Of a stretch of 64,000 bases of DNA, positions 26,313-34,131 are shown one piece after another (positions within the stretch are counted from its first letter, which is position 1; each line of letters starts with the position of its first letter). This DNA comes from Streptomyces sp. NBC_00178. Its GTDB lineage: Bacteria > Actinomycetota > Actinomycetes > Streptomycetales > Streptomycetaceae. The stretch spans positions 6,601,501-6,665,500 of the forward strand of contig NZ_CP108143.1 of assembly GCF_036206005.1 (NCBI RefSeq), given 5' to 3'. The position numbers were made by a program, and so were the translations under genes. Under the pieces are notes generated by a model. The model worked only from the letters and a program-made list of their open reading frames with translations. It made no database searches and was not told the DNA's origin.

Positions 26313-27626
26313 CTACTGCTGCATCGTCTGCTGCGCCTTTTCCAGGCGCGCCTTGACCGACTCGGTCGTCACGGGGGTGCCGGCCGCGGCGTCCGCGAAC
26401 AGCTCCTTGACCGCCGTGCCCACCGCGGTCTCGAACTGCGACTCGTTCGGCACCTGCGGCAGCGGGGCCGCGCTGGTGGCGAGGGTGTCGCGCAGGACCT
26501 TCAGCTCCGGAGCGGAGAAGGCGGCGTCGGACTGGGCGGCCTTGACGGGCGGGATCGACCCGTACGTCTTGCAGAGGATCTTCTGCTCGGCGTCGCTGGT
26601 CATGAACTTCACGAACTTCTTGGCACCGTCGATGTTCTTGGTGTTCTTGAACACCGCCATGTTGATGCCGGCCACCATGGAGTTGGTCTGCTTGCCCGCG
26701 CCGGGGGCTCCGGACGGGACGGGGACCGGAGCGACGCCCCAGTCCTCCGGCTTCATGCCCTGGGCGGCGAAGGTGGTCGCGGCGGCCTGCCAGAGGACCA
26801 TGGCCGTCCGGCCCTTGGCGAAGTCGGTCAGCGACTGGTTCTGGGCGTACTCGGCGTTGCCCGGCGCGATGATCTTGTCCTTGGCCATGAAGTCGACGTA
26901 CTGCTTCACCGCGGCGACGGCGCCGTCGGACGTGAAGTCGGCCTTGCCCTGCGCGTCGAAGAAGTCGGCGCCGTGCTGCTGCCCGAGGACGAAGGTCTGG
27001 TGGATGTTGTTGGAGAGGTTGGCGCCCTCGGCGCCGAGGGCCCACTTGCCGTCCTTGGAGAGCTTCTTGCCGTCCGTGACGAGCTGCTCCCACGTGGCGG
27101 GCGGAGTGGTGATGCCCGCGTCCGCGAACATCTTCTTGTTGTAGTAGAGGGCGTACGACAGCGAGTAGAGCGGCACCGCCGCCGGGGGCTCGCCCTCCTT
27201 GCCGGCCGAGGCGACCGCCGAGTCGATGAAGCGGTCACGGCCGCCGATCGCCTCGAAGTTCTTGTCGTCCCAGGGGAGCAGCGCCCCGGTGGCCTGGAGG
27301 GAGGCCGACCACGTGTTGCCGATGTTCAGCACGTCCGGGCCCTGTCCCGACGTGGTGGCGGCGAGGATCCGGTTCAGCAGGTCCGCCCAGGGGACGACCT
27401 CCAGCTTCACCTTGATCCCGGTCTCCTTCTCGAACTTCTTCAGTTCGGGAGTGAGGATCTTCTTGTCGGCCTCGATGCTCGGACCCTGGTTGGACGCCCA
27501 GTACGTCAGGGTCTTCGGGGACTCGTTGCTGCCTCCCGCCGACGACGTCCCGCCCCCGCAGCCGGTGACTCCGGCGGCGACGGACAGGGCGAGGGTGACG
27601 GCTGCTGCGGCTCTGAGGTGACGCAT
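26313..27626 (-). CDS. Sugar-binding lipoprotein of a CUT1 ABC importer
   Basis: 437 residues. Signal peptide with lipobox VTGC (cysteine near residue 23), then a Ser/Gly linker and an extracellular solute-binding family 1 domain (TLTYWASNQG, GQGPDVLNIGN, YALYYNKKMFADAG). With the GH1 enzyme downstream, the ligand is probably a beta-glucoside such as cellobiose, although the operon lacks the CebR-type operator. First gene of the operon; divergent from the ROK regulator. Confidence 0.9.
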   Translation of the reverse strand: MRHLRAAAAVTLALSVAAGVTGCGGGTSSAGGSNESPKTLTYWASNQGPSIEADKKILTPELKKFEKETGIKVKLEVVPWADLLNRILAATTSGQGPDVLNIGNTWSASLQATGALLPWDDKNFEAIGGRDRFIDSAVASAGKEGEPPAAVPLYSLSYALYYNKKMFADAGITTPPATWEQLVTDGKKLSKDGKWALGAEGANLSNNIHQTFVLGQQHGADFFDAQGKADFTSDGAVAAVKQYVDFMAKDKIIAPGNAEYAQNQSLTDFAKGRTAMVLWQAAATTFAAQGMKPEDWGVAPVPVPSGAPGAGKQTNSMVAGINMAVFKNTKNIDGAKKFVKFMTSDAEQKILCKTYGSIPPVKAAQSDAAFSAPELKVLRDTLATSAAPLPQVPNESQFETAVGTAVKELFADAAAGTPVTTESVKARLEKAQQTMQQ

Positions 27627-27680
27627 GAAAGGTGGCCCCTTTCCGGGGAGGGCGGGTTCGGGAGCCGAACTGCCCTTCCG

Positions 27681-27707
27681 CTCTTAATTTAAGATGTGAT
27701 TTAAGAG
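27681..27707. promoter_or_regulatory. AT-rich inverted repeat between the sugar operon and the ROK regulator
   Basis: CTCTTAA (27681-27687) pairs with TTAAGAG (27701-27707) across 13 bases, and a smaller dyad CTTAA/TTAAG lies within the left part. An AT-rich island this strong is rare in this high-GC sequence. ROK repressors typically bind such AT-rich dyads, so this is the probable operator for both divergent units. Confidence 0.65.
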
Positions 27708-27768
27708 GTGAAGAAAGTGCGCGTCAAGTGCTGGGGCCGGGGTATGTTGCCGGGACGAAGGGAGCACC

Positions 27769-29112
27769 ATGGCTGAGCGCAGCAGACGGACCGTGCGTGA
27801 CCTGCGAAGGGGCAATCGGGCGAGGGTATTGCAACGGTTGTATGTCGACGGCCCCTTGAGCCGTCAGGAGCTCGGCCCCGTGACCGGGCTGAGTTCGGGA
27901 TCCATCAGCAACGTGGTCGCCGAGCTGGCGTCCGAGGGCCTCCTCGAAGAGGCCGGCATCGTCGACTCCGACGGCGGGCGCCCCCGCACCCTGCTGCGCA
28001 TCGCCCCGGACAGCGGGCTGTTCGTGGGCATCGACATCGGCGAGACGCGCGTGCGCGTCGAGCTGTTCGACCTGTCGCTCACGGAACTCGCCCGCACCGA
28101 CCGCCTCCTCGCCCAGCACGGGTACGACGTCGAGCGCATCGTCAGCCATGTCCGTACGGGCGTGTCCGACGTCCTGCGCGACGCCGGCGCCGACCCCCGC
28201 ATGCTGCTGGGCATCGGGATCGGGGTGCCCGGCATCATCGAACGGGACGCCCCGGAGGCGCTGGGCGGCCCCGGCGCCGTCGTGCACGGCCAGACCATCG
28301 GCTGGAGTGCCGTGCCCTTCGAGCGGATGCTGCGTGAGGCCGTGGACGTGCCGCCCGAGGTGCCGTTCTTCATCGACAACGGCGCCAAGACGCTGGGGCA
28401 GGCGGAGATGTGGTTCGGCGGCGGCCGGGGTGCCGGAGCCGCCGCTGTCGCACTCATCGGCTCCGGCGTGGGCGCCAGCGTGAACCGGGGGAACGTCCTC
28501 GACGAGGACCTCTCCGACGCGGCCCTGGAGTGGGGCCACACCACCGTGCAACTGCGGGGGCGGCGGTGCCGTTGCGGCTCCATCGGCTGCCTGGAGGCGT
28601 ACGCGGGTGCGGAGGCGATGCGCGAGCGCTGGCAGGAGGCGGGCGGCCCGCTGCCCCCCGACGCGGACGACGAGACGGCTCTGGCCGCCCTGCTCGCCGC
28701 CGCATACCCGGACACCGCCGACGGGGTCCCGGACCCCGTCGCGGTCTCCATCCTGGACGAGACGGCGGAATGCCTCGGCGCGGCACTGGCCGACCTGGTC
28801 AACCTCTTCCTGCCCGAGCGCATCCTGCTCGGCGGCTGGGCCGGCCTGCTGATCGGCCCGCACCTCCTCCCGGACATCCGCCGGTACGCACAGGAGTACG
28901 CCCTCCGCCACGCCGTCGCCCGCACGACGATCGACCTGGGGCACCTCGGCCCGGACGCGGTCACAGTGGGGGCCGCGACCCTGCCCCTGTCCGACTTCCT
29001 GGCACGCGGCGGAACCCGCCCCGCCCCCGCACGCGTACCGCTCGCCGCCGAGGCGCCCGAGCGCGCACCCGCCTCGATGACGCGCGCCCGCGGCCGCACG
29101 GCCACGGGCTGA
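27769..29112 (+). CDS. ROK-family transcriptional regulator
   Basis: 447 residues. The N-terminal winged helix (LRRGNRARVLQRLYVDGPLSRQ to SEGLLEEAG) is followed by the ROK sugar-kinase-like domain (GIDIGETRVRVELFD; GSIGCLEAY with the cysteine-containing zinc motif CRCGSIGC). It is divergent from the sugar importer/beta-glucosidase operon and probably represses it until a sugar or sugar phosphate binds. The last 40 residues are Arg/Ala/Pro-rich. GAAGGGAGCACC precedes the ATG. Confidence 0.9.
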   Translation: MAERSRRTVRDLRRGNRARVLQRLYVDGPLSRQELGPVTGLSSGSISNVVAELASEGLLEEAGIVDSDGGRPRTLLRIAPDSGLFVGIDIGETRVRVELFDLSLTELARTDRLLAQHGYDVERIVSHVRTGVSDVLRDAGADPRMLLGIGIGVPGIIERDAPEALGGPGAVVHGQTIGWSAVPFERMLREAVDVPPEVPFFIDNGAKTLGQAEMWFGGGRGAGAAAVALIGSGVGASVNRGNVLDEDLSDAALEWGHTTVQLRGRRCRCGSIGCLEAYAGAEAMRERWQEAGGPLPPDADDETALAALLAAAYPDTADGVPDPVAVSILDETAECLGAALADLVNLFLPERILLGGWAGLLIGPHLLPDIRRYAQEYALRHAVARTTIDLGHLGPDAVTVGAATLPLSDFLARGGTRPAPARVPLAAEAPERAPASMTRARGRTATG

Positions 29113-29160
29113 GCCGCGCGACGGCCGAGGCCGGGTGCCGCCCCGGGGGAGAGGCGCGGC

Positions 29161-30237
29161 CTACGCGGAGTCCCGTACCACCAGGACCGGTTCGAAGACG
29201 ACGGAGGTGACGGGGCGGTCGGGTGCCGCCAGCCGGTCCAGCAGCAGCCCGGCCATCTCGGCCGCCATGTCCTCGACGGGCTGACGGACCGTCGTGAGCG
29301 GCGGCCTGCACGCGACGGCGGCGCTGCTGTCGTCGAAACCGATCACCGCGACGTCCTCCGGGACCCGCCTGCCGTGATCCCGCAGCACATGGCAGGCTCC
29401 CGTCGCCATGAGGTCGTTGCCGGCGAACACCCCGTCCAGGTCGGGGTGTTCGGCGAGCAGCCGCTCCATGGCGGCCTCGCCGCTCTCCTGGGTGAACTGC
29501 CCCTCGACGGCGGGCGCGGAGGCGTGGCCGTGGCGCTCCATCGTCTCCCGGAACCCCGCGAGCCGTTCCTGGGCCGCGAGTACGTTGAGCGGCCCGCTGA
29601 TGGCCGCGATCCTGCGGCAGCCGCGTGCCAGCAGATGGTCCGTCGCGAGCCGGGCGCCGTCCCGATGGGCCAGATCCACATAGCTCATGCCCACCGGCCG
29701 GGCGGGGCGCGCGTACAGCACCGCGGACAGCCCCGCGTCCGCGATCAGCGCCGGCAGCGGGTCCTGTGCGTGCGTCGACACGACCAGCGCACCGTCCGCA
29801 CGGCCCTGCCGCAGGTACGCCACCACCTCCTCCCTGGCGTGCGAGGTCTCGGCGAACATCAGCACCGGGTGCATCCCCCGCGGCCGGAGGTAGTTGACGA
29901 CTCCCGTCACGACCCTGCCGAAGAACGGGTCGGCGAACACCTGGGCCGTGAAGGAGCCCTCCGGAGCGGGTACGGCCCCGTCCTCGTCCGGTTCGGTTCC
30001 CGCGCCCGACACCACCAGGGCGACGGCGTCCGTACGCCGGGTGACCAGGGAGCGGGCCGCGCGGTTGGGCGCGTAACCGGTGACCGACACCGCCTGCCGC
30101 ACCGCCTCCTGGATGACCGGATCGACGTTGCGCACGCCGTTGACGACCCGCGAGACCGTGGCGCGCGAGACGCCGGCGGCCCTCGCGACGTCCTCCAGGG
30201 TGGGCGCGGCACCGGTCGGCCGCAGAGCATCCGTCAT
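29161..30237 (-). CDS. LacI-family transcriptional regulator
   Basis: 358 residues. The LacI helix-turn-helix is TLEDVARAAGVSRATVSRVV, followed by the hinge helix (APNRAARSLVTRR) and a periplasmic-binding-protein-like effector domain ending in VVFEPVLVVRDS. The ATG at 30237 is favoured because a -10-like TATAAA (forward 30245-30250) lies a few bases upstream, suggesting a leaderless transcript. An operator palindrome at 30271-30282 overlaps the expected -35 region, consistent with autoregulation. Convergent with the ROK gene. Confidence 0.9.
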   Translation of the reverse strand: MTDALRPTGAAPTLEDVARAAGVSRATVSRVVNGVRNVDPVIQEAVRQAVSVTGYAPNRAARSLVTRRTDAVALVVSGAGTEPDEDGAVPAPEGSFTAQVFADPFFGRVVTGVVNYLRPRGMHPVLMFAETSHAREEVVAYLRQGRADGALVVSTHAQDPLPALIADAGLSAVLYARPARPVGMSYVDLAHRDGARLATDHLLARGCRRIAAISGPLNVLAAQERLAGFRETMERHGHASAPAVEGQFTQESGEAAMERLLAEHPDLDGVFAGNDLMATGACHVLRDHGRRVPEDVAVIGFDDSSAAVACRPPLTTVRQPVEDMAAEMAGLLLDRLAAPDRPVTSVVFEPVLVVRDSA

Positions 30238-30244
30238 GGGCGCA

Positions 30245-30283
30245 TTTATAGCACCGAGCGGACGCCCGGATAGAGCGCTCTCC
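30245..30283 (-). promoter_or_regulatory. LacI-gene promoter with operator-like palindrome
   Basis: On the minus strand, AGAGCGCTCT (forward 30272-30281) precedes a -10-like TATAAA (forward 30245-30250) just before the LacI start codon. The palindrome shares its core with the sites at the protease and DUF1996 genes. Confidence 0.5.
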
Positions 30284-30448
30284 GGCACGGGGGCGTGTCC
30301 GTCACGACCTCGCGATCCCGGCCGGCCGAGGGGTCGTGCGCCGGGGCGCATGCGGGGCGGGTATCCGGGTTTCGCTTGTCACCAGCCTTTGCCTGCCCAT
30401 ACGTTGGCCGCTTGCGACGTGTCCTACTGCCAGTGGGGGAGCCTGATC

Positions 30449-31717
30449 ATGGCCGCGAACGGACGGCACCGCAGATACCAGCCCAGCCGCATCAACCGTG
30501 CCTCGCTCACGGTGACGGCGGGAGGAGCGGGCATCGCGCTCCCGCTGCTCACCGCCGCTTCGGCCGGCGCCGCTTCCACCGATGTGTGGGAGAAGGTGGC
30601 CGCCTGCGAGGCGACCGGCAACTGGCACATCAACACGGGCAACGGCTACTACGGGGGACTGCAGTTCACCCGGTCGACCTGGGCCGCCTACGGCGGCACG
30701 GCCTACGCCCCCCGGGCCGATCTCGCCACCAAGGACCAGCAGATCGCCATCGCGGAGAAGGTCCTCGACGGGCAGGGCCCGGGCGCCTGGCCCACGTGTT
30801 CCGTCAGCGCGGGACTGAAGCGGGGCGGCGACGCCCCCGACGTCCACCCTCAGTCGCGTCCCGGCGCCGACCGCGTCGGGACCGCGCGCGACAAGGCCGC
30901 CGGAACGGCGAAGGACGCCGCCCGGGACGCGGCGGCCAAGGCGTCGCCGACGTCCGTGCCCGGCAAGCGTGACTCGTACACGGTGGCGCAGGGGGACTCC
31001 CTCTCCGGCATAGCCGCCGAGAAGCGCGTACAGGGCGGCTGGCAGCGCCTGTACGCGGCCAACCGCGCGGTGGTCGGCTCCGATCCCGACCTGATCCTCC
31101 CGGGCCAGCGCCTGTCCCTCGACGCCGCCGGGACGGCGAGGACCGCTCCGAAGCCGGCCACGGCAGCCCCTCAGCGGAAGGCCGCGGCGGAGAAGGCGGC
31201 ACCGAGGCAGAAGGCCGGCGGGAAGGCGGCGCCCGGGAGCACTGCTCCGAAGGCCGTGCGGAAGAACGCTCCGGAGCCGGCCGCGCGCAGCGAGAAGAAG
31301 ACGGCCCGGCAGCACTCCGGCCTGACCGCCCCCGTGACCGCGAGGACCGGGACCCCCTACCACCAGGCGGGTTCGTGGTCGAGCGGCTACCACACGGGCG
31401 TGGACTTCCCCGTTCCCACCGGCACCTCGGTGAAGGCCGTCGCCTCGGGCACGGTCGTCTCGGCCGGCTGGGCGGGCGCGTACGGCTACGAGATCGTCAT
31501 CCGGCACGGCGACGGCAGGTACAGCCAGTACGCCCACCTCTCCTCGCTCCACGTCCGCGCCGGTCAGCAGGTGGGCGGTGGCCAGCGGATCGCACGCTCG
31601 GGTTCCACCGGCAACAGCACCGGGCCGCACCTGCACTTCGAGATCCGTACCGGCCCCGGCTACGGATCCGACGTCGACCCCCTCGCCTACCTCAGGGCCG
31701 GCGGCGTCAGCGTCTGA
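30449..31717 (+). CDS. Secreted cell-wall enzyme with Rpf-like, LysM and M23 domains
   Basis: 422 residues: signal peptide (about 1-42), transglycosylase/Rpf-like domain (DVWEKVAACEATGNW with the catalytic Glu, YYGGLQFTRSTWAAYGG), a LysM domain (DSYTVAQGDSLSGIA to PGQRLSL), a long Lys/Ala/Pro linker, and a C-terminal M23 peptidase with HTGVDF and HLHFE zinc ligands. It combines a glycan-cleaving and a cross-link-cleaving activity and probably acts in germination or growth-linked wall remodelling. The ATG at 30449 follows GGGGGAG. Its 3' end overlaps the convergent transporter gene by 31 bases. Confidence 0.92.
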   Translation: MAANGRHRRYQPSRINRASLTVTAGGAGIALPLLTAASAGAASTDVWEKVAACEATGNWHINTGNGYYGGLQFTRSTWAAYGGTAYAPRADLATKDQQIAIAEKVLDGQGPGAWPTCSVSAGLKRGGDAPDVHPQSRPGADRVGTARDKAAGTAKDAARDAAAKASPTSVPGKRDSYTVAQGDSLSGIAAEKRVQGGWQRLYAANRAVVGSDPDLILPGQRLSLDAAGTARTAPKPATAAPQRKAAAEKAAPRQKAGGKAAPGSTAPKAVRKNAPEPAARSEKKTARQHSGLTAPVTARTGTPYHQAGSWSSGYHTGVDFPVPTGTSVKAVASGTVVSAGWAGAYGYEIVIRHGDGRYSQYAHLSSLHVRAGQQVGGGQRIARSGSTGNSTGPHLHFEIRTGPGYGSDVDPLAYLRAGGVSV

Positions 31718-32895
31718 ACGGCCCCCGCCGGGTCCGCTAAGTCGCCCCGGCGGGACCGGCCACCGGCGGCGGGCCGCCGCCCGGTGAACTCGACGCGTCC
31801 GCTGCCGTGGTCCAGGGGGAGGGTCAACGGCAGGGAGAGGGCGGTGGGTGCCGGAAAGGGGTCGGGCAGATGCGTGCCCGATCGAGCCGACGGCTTCGCC
31901 GGTTCCGGCAGCTTGACCGCGGGAGGCGCACCGGCCTCCTCCGCCTCGACGGCCGTGGGCTCCGGAGCGCGGGTGCCGGTCTCCGCGGGCTCCGGGTCAC
32001 GCGTTCCGGTCTCCGCCGACGCCCGGGTCCGGGTGTCGGCGGTCTCCGCCGCGCGCCCCTCCCGGCCCACCCGCTCCGTGGTCAGCAGCACCAGACCGGA
32101 CGCGGCGAGCGCCCCGCAGAGCAGCGCGAGCAGGGTCCCCGTCAGGCCGTAGCGGAACTGCTCCCCGAACAGGGTGATGCCGACCACCGCGGCGACCACC
32201 GGGTTGACCACCGTGACCGTGGCGAGCGGGGCCGCGAGCCCCGCGCCCCGGTAGGCCGCCTGCGAGAGCAGCAGTCCCGCGGCGGCGAGCACCGCGATCA
32301 CCAGCAGGGTCGGCAGTCCCGAACGCACCGAACCCGAGGTCCACTCCACCGCCACGGTCTTCGTGAACACCGACGCCATGCCGAAGGCGATCCCCGCACC
32401 GGTCGCCAGCACCACGCTGCGGAACATCGGCCGGTGCAGCGCCTTCGCCGCGATGAGCACCACCACCACGGCTCCCGCGGTCGCCGCCGCCAGCATGAAC
32501 TGCTCCGGCCCCGCCAGCGAATGGGACCCCGCGCTCCCCGTCAGTGCCAGCAGTCCGGCCAGACCGACCGTGGCCATCACCGCACCCCGCCATGCCGTGC
32601 GGCCCGCCCTCCGGTGCACGAAGACCGCGGCCATCGGCAGCGCGAAGACGATCGTGAGCGCGCCGAGGGGCTGTACGAGGCTGAGCGGTCCGTACGCCAG
32701 TGCCACCACGTGCAGGAGCGCCCCGACGCCGTTGAGTCCCACGGCCACCCACCACGCGCGGTTGCGCAACGGTGCGTACGGACGGCTGCCGCCGGCCGAG
32801 GCCACGCGCTCCTGGACGATCGCGCCGGCCGCGTAGGCGACCGCGGAGACCAGTGACAACAGCACGGAAAGCGCGAGGGAACTCATGTACACCAC
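31687..32895 (-). CDS. DMT-superfamily transporter with a long low-complexity tail
   Basis: 402 residues. Nine to ten hydrophobic segments occupy roughly 4-280 (for example SLVQPLGALTIVFALPMAAVF). Roughly 120 hydrophilic C-terminal residues rich in Glu/Thr/Pro with ETGTRDPEPAETGTRAPEP-like repeats follow. The substrate is unknown. The start is either GTG 32895 (GGGA 4 bases upstream) or ATG 32886. Convergent with the Rpf-M23 gene; the 3' ends overlap. Confidence 0.78.
   Translation of the reverse strand: MVYMSSLALSVLLSLVSAVAYAAGAIVQERVASAGGSRPYAPLRNRAWWVAVGLNGVGALLHVVALAYGPLSLVQPLGALTIVFALPMAAVFVHRRAGRTAWRGAVMATVGLAGLLALTGSAGSHSLAGPEQFMLAAATAGAVVVVLIAAKALHRPMFRSVVLATGAGIAFGMASVFTKTVAVEWTSGSVRSGLPTLLVIAVLAAAGLLLSQAAYRGAGLAAPLATVTVVNPVVAAVVGITLFGEQFRYGLTGTLLALLCGALAASGLVLLTTERVGREGRAAETADTRTRASAETGTRDPEPAETGTRAPEPTAVEAEEAGAPPAVKLPEPAKPSARSGTHLPDPFPAPTALSLPLTLPLDHGSGRVEFTGRRPAAGGRSRRGDLADPAGAVQTLTPPALR
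31724..31754. terminator. Possible weak hairpin within the end of the DMT gene
   Basis: A 9-bp stem (31724-31732 with 31746-31754) lies 7 bases past the stop of the Rpf-M23 gene and inside the convergent transporter gene. Confidence 0.35.
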
Positions 32896-33134
32896 GATGT
32901 CCCGTCGGAGCCGCCGCGTCGTCGTCCCTGAGGCGGCGATTCGGCGTACTGCTCCAGTAGTACGTACATCACTCCTGGGTCCTCCTCTCGACGGTAGTCC
33001 TCCTGGCCCGAGGGCTCAGAAGTTCCCGCGTGAGGTGACGCCGTGCGGCCGACCTGTGACGCAAAGTTGCTGAAATATGGGCAAATCGCCCCGGCCTGGA
33101 GCGAGGGGCGTTCGGAAGGGCGGCGCGAGAGCGC

Positions 33135-33590
33135 TCAGGTACTGAGCTGGAACTCGGCGCGGATGCGCTTGCCCACCGGCACGCGCTCGGCGGTCAGCCG
33201 GTCGCAGAGCGCGACGACGATCTCCATGCCGTGACCGCCCAGGCGGCCGGGATCGGGGGAGTAGAGGACCGGGAGCGCCGTGCTGGTGTCGTAGACCGTG
33301 ACGCTGATGCGCCGGGCGTTCCCCTCGAGCTCCAGCAGGTAGGGGCCGTGGCTGTAGCGGTCCGCGTTGGTGATCAGCTCGCTGACCGCCAGCATCAGGT
33401 CGCTTCGCGTGTGCTCACCGAGAACGGCGAGCCACTCCGACACGAGCCGCCCCAGGAAGCGCTCGGCCAGTGCGCGGGCCTGTGCGATGCAACCCGGCTC
33501 GCCGTCGAACACCTCGGCGGTGAGCAGAACCTCGGAGGACGGTGACCCCTGACAGGCGTCGTCCGGCCGTGAAATGGCCTGTTCGTTCAT
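33135..33590 (-). CDS. RsbW-like ATP-binding protein (anti-sigma or regulatory kinase type)
   Basis: 151 residues, GHKL/HATPase_c_2 fold. The N-box is LAVSELITNADRYS and the G-box region LGGHGMEIVVALCD. Such proteins bind sigma factors or phosphorylate STAS anti-sigma antagonists. The ATG at 33590 has GGAG 3 bases upstream; a longer frame to 33695 would include a hairpin and shows poor codon bias. It lies next to a response-regulator/kinase/PP2C operon and a SigB/SigF-type sigma gene, so a partner-switching role is likely (inference). Confidence 0.82.
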   Translation of the reverse strand: MNEQAISRPDDACQGSPSSEVLLTAEVFDGEPGCIAQARALAERFLGRLVSEWLAVLGEHTRSDLMLAVSELITNADRYSHGPYLLELEGNARRISVTVYDTSTALPVLYSPDPGRLGGHGMEIVVALCDRLTAERVPVGKRIRAEFQLST

Positions 33591-33654
33591 GTGCTCCAGC
33601 CAGGCGCCGCAGGGGAGGTCAGGGACCTCTTCTCGCCGTTCGTCTACCCGCGTC

Positions 33655-33681
33655 GAGAGATCCCACTCCGGGGGATCTCTC
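33655..33681 (-). terminator. Hairpin between the response regulator and the RsbW-like gene
   Basis: A perfect 10-bp stem (33655-33664 with 33672-33681) and a 7-base loop lie 7 bases past the response-regulator stop. It probably terminates or attenuates transcription into the RsbW-like gene. Confidence 0.6.
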
Positions 33682-33687
33682 CAGATC

Positions 33688-34131
33688 TTACGCACGCGGC
33701 GGGAGCCGTACCACGCTCACGAAGAAGTCGTCGATCTGGCGCACCGCGCCGATGAACTGCTCCAGGTCGACCGGCTTGGTGACATAGGCGTTGGCGTGCA
33801 GTTTGTAGCTGCGCAGGATGTCCTCCTCCGCCGAGGACGTGGTGAGGACCACAACCGGGATCAGGGCGAGTTCGGGGTCCGTCTTGATCCGCTCGAGCAC
33901 CTGCCTGCCGTCGTAGCGCGGCAGGTTGAGGTCGAGGAGCACCAGGTCCGGGCGCGGGGCGTCGGCGTACTCGCCCTGGCGGTAGAGGAAGTCCAGCGCC
34001 TCCTGGCCGTCGCGCACCACGTGCAGGGTGTTGCGGATCTTGTTGTCCTCGAAGGCCTCCCGGGTCATCAGCTCGTCCCCGGGATCGTCCTCGACGAGCA
34101 GGACCTCGATGGGCTTCACGGCGTCGTTCAC
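33688..34131 (-). CDS. Single-domain response regulator, Rcp1-like
   Basis: 147 residues consisting only of a receiver domain. The acidic pocket is VEDDPGD, the phosphorylated Asp lies in LVLLDLNLPRYDG, and Thr/Lys are in VLTTSS and TKPVD. This extended form is typical of Rcp1-like regulators paired with phytochrome-type or CHASE3 histidine kinases. It overlaps the kinase gene by 4 bases and has no DNA-binding output domain, so it probably signals through protein contact. Confidence 0.9.
   Translation of the reverse strand: MNDAVKPIEVLLVEDDPGDELMTREAFEDNKIRNTLHVVRDGQEALDFLYRQGEYADAPRPDLVLLDLNLPRYDGRQVLERIKTDPELALIPVVVLTTSSAEEDILRSYKLHANAYVTKPVDLEQFIGAVRQIDDFFVSVVRLPPRA

Noticed and set aside
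30238..30448. Possible c-di-AMP (ydaO-type) riboswitch before the Rpf-like gene
   Set aside because: Known for some Streptomyces rpf genes, but I could not find the conserved ydaO sequence blocks in this 211-base gap.
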